Origin: Pomphorhynchus laevis
Lineage: Eukaryota > Acanthocephala > Palaeacanthocephala > Echinorhynchida > Pomphorhynchidae
Reading direction: 5' to 3'
Length of the DNA stretch: 64,000 nt
Assembly: GCA_012934845.2 (NCBI GenBank)
Contig: WNNJ02003277.1
Span: 87,875-151,874 of the forward strand
Shown: piece after piece, positions 51,387-61,939 of the stretch
Position numbering within the stretch: position 1 is the stretch's first letter
Layout of the letters: every line of letters begins with the position of its first letter
The notes under the pieces: model-generated
The model's database searches: none
What the model saw: the letters and a program-made list of their open reading frames with translations, nothing else
Told to the model about the DNA's origin: nothing
Program-made: the position numbers and the translations under genes

Positions 51387-52429
51387 AGAAAAAGAAGAAG
51401 AAGATTATCGTCAGAGAAGAGCTACAAAATACGTACGCATACTTGGATGATATCATTGTATGTGGATAAACTAAAATGCAGCATGATCAAAACATCGAAA
51501 GATTTCGTGGAGCTGAGTCCAAATACAACATTACTCTTAACGAGGATAAGTGCATGCTCAACAAGACAATAATCAATATCCTGGTATATCAAATCGGAAA
51601 TGGAACCAAACGATCACATCCAACGCGCGTAAAGGCATTACAGGACTTAAAATTACCCTGCAATCATAAACAATTACGTAGGACTATTGATCTATTCTCA
51701 TATTATTCAAAGTGGATCTGCAACTACTCGAAAATTGTCCTACCTCTGGCTCATGCTATGACTTTTCCAGCTCCGGAAGAAGCATTACATGCGTTCCAAC
51801 GCATCCGGTATGAAATCGTTTCTGCTACCTTGAGTTCCATCGACTTCTCACTTCCTTTCAAAGTTGAAACTGAAGCAGCATCCGATCAAGCAATAGGTGC
51901 TGTTTTGACTCAAGGAAGAAAACTTGTAGCTTTCTTTTCCCGTTCGATAGAAAAGCAATCTTCCAATGTGGCTTCAATAAAGAAAGGGGCCATAGCTATT
52001 GTATAGTCCATACGCTTTTGGATGCATTATTTGTCGGGGAGAACCTTCAGTGTTGTGACCGATCAGCGCTCCGTTGCGTTTATCCTTATCCGCGTTCATA
52101 AGAGCAAGATCAAGAATGAAAAGGTTCAACGGTGGCGCCTTGACCTCTATGAATTCAAGTCTGATATACAATACAGACCCAGAGGTTTTAATGAAGCGGC
52201 AGATTCCATGTCTCGAGACGTGTGCTCTTATACTAATGGCTTCTTCAATCTTCAGAAAAGTATCGCACTTCTCGAATATATTTGATTAATATATTTTTTA
52301 TTCGAATAATTACAAAAATGTTAAATTTATTCGATAAAAATAATTTGGATAATTTAATCTCTGAAAAAGAGATTAAATTATGAGAAATTAAAGAGATTAT
52401 TATTTCAGAGATAATTTAATCTCTGAAAT

Positions 52430-52740
52430 TCATCTGGCACGACAAGCAATGCTTTTAACTATCACGAGGCTAGAAAAAACTCGAAGTATGGTGAAAGAAT
52501 AACACGGTTCGAACGATCGTCATTTTATCCTATTGTTCTTGCCTCCAACGGTGCCCTTGGCAGTACAGCACAGATGATTTTAAAGAAAATAGCAAAGATA
52601 CAAGCAGATAAAACTTGCGATAATTACAGCGCCTGCATCTGAAATATAAGGAATAGAGTCGGTTTTGCTTTAGCAAAAATGTCTTCGATGTCTATACGTG
52701 CTGCTCGTACGTCGAAAATTTAGTCAGTTAGTCAGCATGG
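52430..52740 (+). pseudogene. Decayed retroelement C-terminal fragment
   Basis: One frame reads FYPIVLASNGALGSTAQMIL and, further on, RVGFALAKMSSMSIRAAR. This resembles the short C-terminal domain ('PLIFTVNGAMAPEC...RRLRFDLLRTCVIALRG') found at the end of some retroelement polyproteins. The parent element class cannot be told and no other part is present. Confidence 0.45.
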
Positions 52741-53338
52741 AACAAGACTTAATAACTATTATTTGACTGTATTCTTAAATGTTTGTAAAAAATTAATCTC
52801 TGAATGATTTTTTATTATGTATAGTAAATAATATACTTTCTTTTGTATTAACGAAATTATTATAGATTTACTTCATATAATATCCATTTGTATTTGACCG
52901 TATTTGGCCTTATTGAAATTAAAATATGAATATGAAACAAATAAGAGCCTTCCTAGTACTACTGTGGAAAAAACGTTTGGGTATATCTTCTAAAAAGCCC
53001 GCACGATACATCTCTATATTAATACAAATTTCTTAGTTCGAATGTCGGTTGAAAATATTTGCAATTACGCTATCTGGTATGTAATTATGTGCGTTCAAAA
53101 AAGCTAGATCAATATGATCAAGTTATATGTCAGTAAATACAATAGTTTATATAAAGATTCAATTTAGATTTTAACTGAGATAAAGTTGTAATTTTGTTTG
53201 GATCTTCAAATAATATTTTAAGTCGATATAAAGTGTTTTATCGTGAATTATAACAAAATAAAAATTTAAAAAGTTAATTTGAAGATTATTTTATAAGTGT
53301 TCATGCTTGTATCAATTATAGATAAAATTTAAAAGTTT
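52741..53338. other. No gene seen; 3' flank of the glutaredoxin gene
   Basis: AT-rich DNA without recognisable features. Confidence 0.5.
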
Positions 53339-53343
53339 TTATT
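53338..53343 (-). terminator. Polyadenylation signal overlapping the GLRX3 stop
   Basis: Minus-strand AATAAA at 53343-53338 contains the stop TAA (53341-53339). If used, the 3' untranslated region would be only about 10-30 nt. Further AATAAA-like sites may exist downstream. Confidence 0.4.
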
Positions 53344-53977
53344 GTAGAATTGAAACAAGGATACCTTCCGCACTCAGTCTCTTCATTGTGTCTAAACCGC
53401 CTATCAATTTGCCATCTTTGTATAACTGTGGATATGTTGGCCAATCGTAAAGCTTCTTCAATCCTTGTCTAACACTTCCATCTTCAAGAATATCGAAATA
53501 ACCAAATTTGATATTTAAGCGATTTAGAATTTCTATCGCGGACCGGGTAAAGCCGCATTTCGGTTCTGTCGGAGTTCCTTTGATAAATATCATTACTTTC
53601 TCTTTTGTAGTAAGTTTTCTTAAATCATCATCTGTGGCCATATTCTTGTGCAGTGGAGCTTGGGCTATAACATCTGTTAACTTAGAACGTATTAATCTGA
53701 TATCAGTTCCGACTACCCTATCGAAAGGTTTACTCCGTAAAAACAACAATACAGTTGGGATTTGATCAATTTTATATTGTTTTAATAGTTCACTTGCCCC
53801 ATTGACAGGTACAAACCGAAAATCAATTGATGCAAACAGACAATCTTCTTTTATCTTTAAGATAGCGTTTTGTACAAATTTGCACTCATCTAAATCCGGG
53901 TCTAGGAATAGTATGCAAAGTGGACCGTCGGTTTTCGTTACAATCTCGTTTAAGTTATTGTGTGAAGTAAAGCTCAT
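53339..53977 (-). CDS. GLRX3: Thioredoxin-monothiol glutaredoxin (GLRX3/PICOT-like), 212 aa
   Basis: Cytosolic monothiol glutaredoxins of this type bind a [2Fe-2S] cluster with glutathione and BolA partners and deliver iron-sulfur clusters. Residues 1-105 form a thioredoxin-like domain (LCILFLDPDLDECKFVQNAI, then VNGASELLKQYKIDQIPTVL). The usual WCxxC-type site is replaced by DPDLDECK, so this domain is probably not a redox enzyme. Residues 120-212 form the glutaredoxin domain with KVMIFIKGTPTEPKCGFTRS (CGF[S/T] site Cys), DWPTYPQLYKDGKLIGGLD (glutathione-binding TVP/WPT loop). Vertebrate GLRX3 has two glutaredoxin domains; this one has one, like yeast Grx3/4. Intronless, no breaks. A splice-acceptor-like TTATTCTAG ends immediately before the ATG, and AATAAA overlaps the stop codon. 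A processed retrocopy is an alternative. Confidence 0.92.
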   Translation of the reverse strand: MSFTSHNNLNEIVTKTDGPLCILFLDPDLDECKFVQNAILKIKEDCLFASIDFRFVPVNGASELLKQYKIDQIPTVLLFLRSKPFDRVVGTDIRLIRSKLTDVIAQAPLHKNMATDDDLRKLTTKEKVMIFIKGTPTEPKCGFTRSAIEILNRLNIKFGYFDILEDGSVRQGLKKLYDWPTYPQLYKDGKLIGGLDTMKRLSAEGILVSILQ

Positions 53978-53999
53978 CTAGAATAAAAGATTTATTTTA

Positions 54000-54470
54000 A
54001 CATGGCAAATGTGTGTCGGCGCACGATTCCATGACCACAACAACAAAAAATCTAAATCATGTGTCGAGGAGGTGGGTATGGAGGCGGTATTTGAATGTAA
54101 TAAAGGAGGGAGCGCGGCGGACGTCAACTGGGAGGTGATTCCAGTCGAGTGGGGCGGCGACGAGGAAGGATCGGATACCGTAGTTGTTAGAGTAATTGGG
54201 AACGTAGAGTAAGTGGGAATTACGGGAACGCGTTGATAGAGAGAGGTGGGACGAGTGTCGTCTGCGAAAGAAAGGTTGATAAACGATGGAAACCGACAGC
54301 GATGAGACGAAAAGTTACGAGAAGGCGGAGTTGTATGCTGGATGTGTGGTCAAAGCGACGGAGACGTAGGAGCACTCGAACGGCGGAGTTGATGATGAGT
54401 TGTAGGAGAAGGATGATGGATTTTGAAGAATTGATGAAAAGCAATAAAAGACACTTGATAGCTATTTGAC
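54000..54470 (-). mobile_element. CR1-like LINE 3'-end fragment
   Basis: The minus frame 54220-54444 has LLRLRRFDHTSS and RLLVTFRLIAVGFHRLSTF, matching the C-terminus of the copy at 54.7-55.2 kb. The 3' signature CACATTTGCCATGTTAA is near 54000. It abuts the GLRX3 5' side. Confidence 0.75.
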
Positions 54471-54589
54471 ATGTATTATTATCATTTGCAATGAGTGTTA
54501 AGATATCCTAGTTATATATATTATTTCAGTCAGTATTGCTATATGGTTTTGACAAAGGCGATCTTAAAACTTTGAGGATGATTAATAAT

Positions 54590-57500
54590 AATACAATAAT
54601 TTAGTTAACGTGGCAAATGCGTGCAAAATGCACGCTTACATGAACACTAACAAACAAAAAAAGAACATCAAAAGTCACAGATAATTAATTAATTGTTGAA
54701 ATGGAATTGGATTTGGCGTTTGAAGTAAGGCATAGATGTTGATTGGCGGATATGAATAGGCAGTTGATTCCACAAGAGAGGAGCAGCCACAACGAAGGAG
54801 CGGAAGCCAAAAGAGGTAGAGTAGATTGGGACATGTAAAAGAAGGGAATTACGGGAACGCAAGGAACAGTAAACAGGACGAGAATTATCAAGGAAAGGAA
54901 GGCTGAGAAATGAAGGGGTATGAGAAGTTATAAGGCGAAAAGCAATGATAAGAAGACGAATTTGAACACGACAATAAATGGTAGGCCAATCAAGAGAAAC
55001 AAGATAGTGGGATGTATGATCAAAACGACGAAGACGGAGGAGAATTCCAACAGCTGCGTTGACGATGCGTTGTAGGGGAAGAAGAGTGGATTTAGGTGAG
55101 TTGGAAAATAGACTAAGACAATAATCGAGTCTAGAAAAAAGGAGAGATGATACGAGAGTCATACAAGAAGGGAAATCGATCAATCTACGAACTTTACGGA
55201 GGTTGCGGAGTATCAAGGTAGATGAGCGTACTTTATCTCTAACGAAAGGTTTAAGTGAAAGTCGGTTGTCAAAATGGACGCCTAGGAAAACGAGATTATC
55301 AACGATAGGAAGAATTGTAGAATTTTGATGATACGGAGGGAGGTTCGAAGCCGGGGCGTCGAGGTAGGATCCACATAATTTTGGATTTATCAGGATTCAG
55401 AGAAATAGGAAGGGAAGAAAGATGATTGGAAATTGAGACCAGACAGTCGTAAGCAGAAACACTAAGATCATAAATACAATAAACAGGTGCATGAGCATAG
55501 ATGAGAATGCATCAGCATATTGCATAACATGGAAGTTAAATTTATGAGAAATCGAAGACAAGTCACTGAGAAGAGAGAACATCATAGGGCCTAATACGGA
55601 GCCTTGTGGAACACCGGTCGGGATGGATGAAGGATGGGAAAGTGAAGAGTTAGAATATACGCGAAATGTACGGTTTGATAGATATGAAGAAAATCATGAT
55701 ACAGTGAGAAGCCATAATCATGACGAAGGCGATGTAGAAGAATCGAGTGATCGACGATGTCAAAAGCAGACGATAGATCAAGAGAAACTATGACACTACA
55801 TAATTTATGATCGCGCGAGATGTGTAAGTAATTATTAACTTTAAGACAGGCAATTTCAGTAGAGTAATTAGAGCGAAAAGCGGCTTGGAAGGGAGGAAAT
55901 AAGTTAGAGGAATAGAGATATGTATTAACTTGCTTAAGAACGAGACGCTCAAGGAGTTTAGAGAGGGTTGGGAGAAGTGAAATAGGACGGTACGAAGATG
56001 GTAGTGAGGAGTCGAGAGATTGCTTTTTGATGAGAGGACGAACAGTGGCGCATTTCCAGATGGAAGGAAATGTACGGCTACGGATGGACGAGTTGAACAA
56101 TGTGGTTAGGAAGGGTGAGATAGAGGAGCAGATATTTTAAGCAAGTGAGTGGGAATTGGGTCAGAAGGATAGGTTTTATTAGGTAATGACAGCAGAACCG
56201 AAGAAACTTCATCAGACGAAACGGGAAGGTGGAATAGTTCTGGGAGGGAAGTATTTAAAGAGAAGAGTGAGTACAAGGGGGCTACGGGTAGTAGGGAAAG
56301 TAAATTAGATAGCTTAGTTTGTAGATAAGAAGAAAATTCATCAAGATTTATATTACAAGAAGTAGATGATTGTGAAAGAATTGAGTTTAAGATTTTCCAA
56401 TGAGATTTAGAGTTGGAAGATGACTCGAGTTGATTTCGCCAAAAGATAATACGTTTAGTACGTATAAGAATACGATGTGGACGGCGTAGAGAAAAGTAGG
56501 AATTACGGAGATTTGGAGTGAGTGAGTTGGGAGAACGTTTAAGAAAGCGATTATACACACGAAAAGAGTGACGGAGTCGAAGCTTAGAAAGACTACAGTC
56601 AGAATCGAACCAGGGAGCATGGCGCAAGCGCTGAGAACGTCAGAGTCGACTAGGCAGAAGTTTATTGATGATAGACATAAGTTCAGAATCAAACAGAATG
56701 CAGAGATCATCGGGAGAGAGATAGTTAAGAGGAAGTGAAAAGAGTGAAGAATTGAGTAAGGCTGTGCAGAGAATAGGGATATCGAGAAGTTTCCAGGGTC
56801 GACTTGGTGTAGATAATGGTGGAGGCGGAGAAGGAGGATGGGGACGAGTAAGAGTAAGAGTGACAAGGAAATGATTGGACAAACCGGGATCAGTAATTGA
56901 CAAGGAAGTATAGTCATTGAAGCAGATATGGACAGCAATGATGTCGAGAGCACCGCCGAGAATATGAGTTGGGCTTGTTGAAAGTAATTTATAGTTAAAA
57001 TCAGAAAAAAGATTAGTTAAAGTGATAGAGTCAGAGTCAGCCGGGCGATCAAGACGAATGTTAAAGTCACCGAGAACAAAAGAAAGAGTATAAAACAATG
57101 AACAGTGAGACATTAGATCTGCAAGGTCGTTAAAGAAAATACGTGAGGGGGCAACTGAACCTGGACGGTATACAATCACAAGTTCCAGAGGGAAAGGAGT
57201 TGATAATCTGCATATGAGTAATTCGAACGAGGTGTAACGGATGTTAACGTTAATTTTACGTAAAGACATTAGGTGACGAGCAATGGCAACAATACCGCCA
57301 TGGTTAAAAGCAGTATATGTATGAGAGGCAATTGGACGAGCTGATTCAACTAAAGAACAACCAGAGCGACATAGACGACGAATAGCAAGATCGTTGGAGT
57401 CACAATACCAGGATTCGGTAATGCAGAGAATATCGATAGATAATTGATCGAAGATATCGAGAAGCATATCAGCTTTATGAAGAATGGAGCGAGTATTGAA

Positions 57501-58170
57501 TAGACTAAGACGAAAAGTATGCTTAGGATCGAGATCGACTAGCGAAGAAGACAAGGGGGAGAGATGGGACGCCATCGAATTTTTGACCTTGTGTGAAGTA
57601 AGTGAAAATTTCCGTTGATTTTACGTATAGATAAGATGACTCGCCGTTTGTTTCACGTCGATGTTTTTCAATGCGAGCTAAATTGAGCTGGGCAATATCA
57701 GAAGGGGAGCGGTTAGGAAAGATACGGCAAGTAGATGAAGTGGTAAGAAGTTTAAAACGTTGGGAGAGTACCGAAGAGGCATGTGAATTATGTCGGAAAA
57801 CGATTTTTAAGAGTGGAGGACTGAGATGATTGGATTTAGTGGATTTGTTTAAACGAATAAAGGATACAGGAGCGATATTATTGAAGAGTGATGGGTTATC
57901 ATCAGGAAGAATGGTTGCTAGGATAGACCTGAAAGCAGATACATCATCATCGAGGCGAGATTGTGGAGAAGCAGATTCGGAAAGCTTTAAGTTTGATATG
58001 ATTATACAGCGATCGCGCGAAGGAAAACGATTTCGTGAAAGTGGTGGACGGACAGAGCTGGTAGGAGTCGAGGTAGATGAGCAGATAGAAGTGGAAATGA
58101 CAGGGGTGCTAAGTGACGATATAAGATAGTTTGGAGCATGTGTGACAGGATTAGGAGTACAAGATCTCAT
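54590..58170 (-). mobile_element. CR1/L2-like LINE, long copy with frameshifts
   Basis: Minus-strand order: ORF1 part 58170-57523 (RFPSRDRCIIISNLKLSES and HASSVLSQRFKLLTTSS), ORF2 endonuclease 57575-56640 (RLSLFNTRSILHKADMLL, DILCITESWYCDSNDLAI, VLGDFNIRLDRPAD), linker 56627-56106, reverse transcriptase 56100-55591 (LIKKQSLDSSLPSSYRPISL, IVSLDLSSAFDIVDHSILL), a piece at 55585-55397 with FHVMQYAD, and the C-terminal domain 55216-54689 (SRLDYCLSLFSNSPKSTL, LLRLRRFDHTSHYL). About five frame changes separate these. The 3' signature GCATTTGCCACGTTAACT is near 54610. The ORF1 PHD-like start is missing, so it is 5'-truncated. Confidence 0.9.
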
Positions 58171-58430
58171 TTTCTATTGACACTGGGTTTGCTAACGAAA
58201 ATAAAATAAAATCTCGAAATCTAAATAACTATAAACGATTACATGATTGATTTTATAAATGTTATTTAATAAATCGCTACGTCATAATAATATGTTATAT
58301 AGAAAATCTGCACACAAACTTGTGCAAATCTATAAATACAAGCAGAATGTAGAACAATGAAAAGTGACAACCCAAAAAGTGATAACGATATACGTGGAGT
58401 CACTCTTCAAGAGTATTGAAACGAAAAGAT
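58171..58430. other. No gene seen
   Basis: Short AT-rich spacer between the LINE and the Penelope fossil. Confidence 0.5.
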
Positions 58431-59640
58431 GCGTTCAGGTCATACGAACTATCTTGATTAACAAACAGTGGGACGAATGTAAGATTGAACGCGTATGTGA
58501 AGTACCGAATAGAATGCTCAACTCGAACACCTTTGAATTCATTTGTCGCCTTTATCTTTAATTAAGAAAAACATCCATCGGAACGCCCGTAGGCTCCACA
58601 TACGCCAGCTTATACGTCAAGTTTGTAGAGGAACGATTTCTACAACAATGATCACGACTACCATCGATAAGGGATGATATTCTTATATGTTGTCATCCAA
58701 CACATCACACCTCGCAGAGTTCTACAAATATTGAAATATCAAATGTAAGCCAACGTTTAGCCTTAACTTACTCAAAAACCAGCAGATACGATTGCTTGAC
58801 ACAATAATATATCAGCAGAGATCAGGCGAATGACACACAAAGATGTACACGAAGTTTATCGGAATGAAGTCATATGTACATGCAAAAAGTGGTCATCCTT
58901 ATCCAATAAAAATGCTCATATTGCGAAATAAACCATACCGTATGCGAAATATTTGCTCATAAGACTCAGATACCATTGATGCGTGCTCTGACTTATCAGA
59001 ACGGTTTTCAGAAAGAGAATATTTCTAAAACAGATACAAAGGCAATTCCTTTACGCTCAGATGACAGATCGAGGAAGCCTTATATGGCACTTCTCGCGAA
59101 AAATAAGAAAGCAAACCGAGGGTAATTAACGTTGTATTAACATACAATCTTGCCTACCGCTACATACAAAAACAATCTGATTCCATATTCACATTAGTAA
59201 CTGAGATGACGAAAAATTAATGATTCGACCAAGAGCCAGATTCAAGATTCCGGCAAGTTTCGCGCCTATGTTGAACCACAAGCGAACCAAAAAAGGCAAC
59301 ATATAGGAGTTACAGATGCGGTGACAAGCGTTGCAAAAATTGCTCGGAAGTCGAGCTAACTAAGTTGACCAGCACAGTCACGGACTTAAGTTATCCAATT
59401 AGACAGCACTTCTAGTGCAAATTCGAAGGAATTATTTACCAATCTAGGTGCCAGGTTTGTGCAGCTCAGTATGTCGGTCAGACGGGTACAAGATACAATA
59501 TTCGAGAAAATAATCGGCGGAGAATATAAAAAAAATAAAATCAACTGCAGATGGATACATATCACAAATGATTGAGAACCCAAATCATTCCATGATTACG
59601 ACAATTATCTAACCCAGCATATTCACGAACCCACTAGAAA
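58430..59640 (+). mobile_element. Penelope element fossil with GIY-YIG end
   Basis: Reverse-transcriptase motif TSIGTPVGSTYASLYVKFVE near 58570-58640. The C-terminal endonuclease has YQSRCQVCAAQYVGQTGTR (59440-59490), followed by an Arg-rich helix. Strongly decayed, with many interruptions. Related to, but distinct from, the tandem copies at 61-64 kb. Confidence 0.7.
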
Positions 59641-60910
59641 AAGGAAGCAATCATCTGCCATTTTAGACCTCTGCTTATCACGAGGGGAACCCGCAATTGA
59701 TGAAATCTCTCTCAGCCCCCTATTGGCCACCGTGATCATTGTGTCATTAGGCTGGCGCTTTCTGTAAGTCTCTTTAAAACAACCCTCTCGGCAAAACCCG
59801 AATTGAATCCCTTCAAAGCGAATTTCGCAAGTATGACGCAAGCTATTCGAAACATTCAATTGACTAATCCATATGTAATTGGCATGGATCAGTGCTGGGA
59901 AAATTTTAAATCTACCTTGATCAATGCTCTAAATTACTTCTCCTCTTTAAAACGTCAGCGCACATCCCACAAAACTCTCACTTGGTTTGACTCGCAGATT
60001 AAACAAATGATTAAGACAAGAGACAAAATTTACAAAAAATTCAAAGAAGGGAATTGTTCTTGGACCGATTACAAGGAATTACGAAATCAAGTAACGGCAC
60101 TTTAACGTCAGAAACGCATGTGCTTCGTTTCCAATCTTTGTCGATCATCAAAAAGATATCCCAGTAAATTGTTCAAACATATTAGCTCATTTAAATCAAC
60201 TACGCGTGAGATCAACTCTATATTTATGGAAACCGGTGAGCTCACATTCGATGACAAAGCAATTGCCAATATTTTCCTGGATCAATTCACGCAAGAGAGT
60301 CCTACCTGTCAGTATTGCCCCCGAGTCTTTACAGATCAATATCCGTGTTACGAATTTACTACATTTGATAAATTTAAGGTACTTAACGAACATCTAAAGC
60401 TACCACGATCAATTGCGGCAGGACTAGACAATATTCTTCCACTTCTTCTCCGGGAACTTGCACCAATAATATATAAACCTTTACACACCATATTCGATTT
60501 CTCCTTGTCAACAGGCTGTATACCATCAGATTGGAAATGTTCTATAATCCGACCTCTCTACAAAAAAGGCGACCGTAATCTAGCAAGCAACTATCGGCCC
60601 ATAAGCCTTACCTGCGTTGCTTGTAAAGTGCTAGAGAAACTGCTTTTTAAACGAATCATCGGGCACCTAGAAGGCAACCAAGTACTCTGCGACAACCAGC
60701 ATGGTTTCCGCCGAGGAAGATCTACTGTCACAAACCTCGTACTTGCGAGAAGTGATTGGACCAGATATACCGAGGCTGGAGTTAGTGTTGATGTTTTGTT
60801 TTTCGACCTTAGCAAAGCATTTGATGGAATATACTATGATGTCCTCCTTATTACGCTGGAACAGTACGGCATCAGAGGAACCCTCCTTAATTGGATTACA
60901 CACCCCTAAA
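59640..60910 (+). mobile_element. LINE fragment (endonuclease end plus reverse transcriptase)
   Basis: Starts in the endonuclease C-terminus (AILDLCLSRGEPAIDEISLS, 59660-59720). The linker ORF 59803-60105 has IGMDQCWENFKSTLINALNY and TLTWFDSQIKQMIKTRDKIY. 60118-60909 is the reverse transcriptase with AGLDNILPLLLREL, WKCSIIRPLYKKGDRNLASN, YRPISLTCVACKVLEKLL, QHGFRRGRSTVTNL and DVLFFDLSKAFDGI. It is cut off at 60909, where Penelope sequence starts within the same frame, so the YADD motif and 3' end are missing. A Jockey or CR1-group origin is likely. Confidence 0.85.
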
Positions 60911-61905
60911 TAAAAGCGTCTAATAATTAAGGATGAGGCTATACGAGCAAAGAAAATATGCTCCTCGCCGGATATCTTTGAAAAACAATTAAGATTGCTA
61001 AAAATAGAATTAATGGAGAGAGGATACTCAAATAAACAAATTTCAAGACAATTTCAATATGCTCGAATTATCCCGAGAGAAACACTGCTATATGATAACA
61101 GAAGAAAGCCACTCACAAGTACAAACAACAAGGTGGTATGTACATATCATCAGGCACTGAAAAATTTACCAAAGGAATTGAGAGATATTACTAATGACAA
61201 GTGTCCCCCTGAACGTAAACCGTTAATTTTCTTCAAACCTGGATATAACCTAAGGAGTTATTTTTCTGTCACAACTAATCATTCCACTGACATTGGTAGT
61301 AATGTACCGTGTGGAGATAAACGGTGTAAAACGTGTCAGATAATGAATAACTCAAAAATATTCACAAGCTCCACTACAAAATTAACTTATAGAATCAGGG
61401 GTAACAATAACTGTAAGACACAAAATTCGGTTTATTTAGACACTTGCACAGTCTGTCATGCACAATATGTAGGGGAAAGCGGAAATAAGATGTCAGTTCG
61501 GATGAACAACCGTATAGCGGATATTAAAGCCTGTCGTATAAATGCAGATGGACTGGCATCACACCTCATTAACAATCCAACACATGAAATTTCACTTGCA
61601 GTAATTGAGGGAAATATTCCCAACACTGCTAAAAGAAAGCGTAAGGAACTCTATTGGATAGCACAATTAATGACTGATAGATCGCTAAACAGTGAAGTGA
61701 TAGGTGCACTGAAATTGGTGAAGAACAACATTTAAGATGATATCATATATTTATGCTGTTATATTTATATTTTTATTTTTACAATTGTAGATATTATTTT
61801 TCTGAAGAAGGCCACTAGTTGGTCGAAAGCTTGAATAAAACGATATCTTTGTGTTTCCGGTTTGACGTAAAATCCGAGTACTAATATATAAAAGTATCCG
61901 TCAAA
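60903..61905 (+). mobile_element. Penelope element copy 1 (3' part only)
   Basis: ORF 60995-61735, 246 codons, starts after the reverse-transcriptase core. It has KIELMERGYSNKQISRQFQY, GYNLRSYFSVTTNHSTDIGS, CGDKRCKTCQIMN, then the GIY-YIG endonuclease with LDTCTVCHAQYVGESGNKMS and RMNNRIADIKACRINADGLA. Its 3' tail has CTGAAGAAGGCCACTAG at 61802 and AATAAAACGATATC. Direct repeat of 63049-64000. 5'-truncated by joining to the LINE. Confidence 0.9.
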
Positions 61906-61939
61906 GGATCCCGGAGCTGATTTGAATAAATAATCTAAA

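Larger units (their letters stand above)
47966..51408 (+). mobile_element. Full-length RTE-clade LINE, apparently intact
   Basis: Bounded by an 11-bp target duplication CGTCAGAGAAG (47955-47965 and 51409-51419). It has a 5' untranslated region of about 400 bp, one ORF, and a very short 3' end finishing in (AAG)n (51386-51403), as usual for RTE elements. Length is about 3.4 kb, the standard RTE size. Inserted in the reverse-transcriptase region of Ty3 fossil D. Confidence 0.95.
46990..52290 (+). mobile_element. Ty3/gypsy fossil D, split by an RTE element
   Basis: Left part (46990-47965): zinc-knuckle end CNKRGHYAKVCQS, protease region (47150-47450), reverse transcriptase start (47601-47954) with KQRLVIDYSQTV and STFDLKNTYQQIPM. 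Right part (51409-52290): AYLDDIIVCG at 51440, RNase H to about 52240 with VVTDQRSVAFIL. No LTR was identified; truncated at both ends. It is broken in a few places apart from the insertion. Confidence 0.85.

Noticed and set aside
49083-51456. Minus-strand ORFs within the RTE element (up to 154 codons)
   Set aside because: Shadows of the intact + strand RTE frame; no recognisable domains.
54009-54469. Plus-strand ORFs upstream of GLRX3
   Set aside because: Antisense shadows of the CR1-like LINE 3' fragment.
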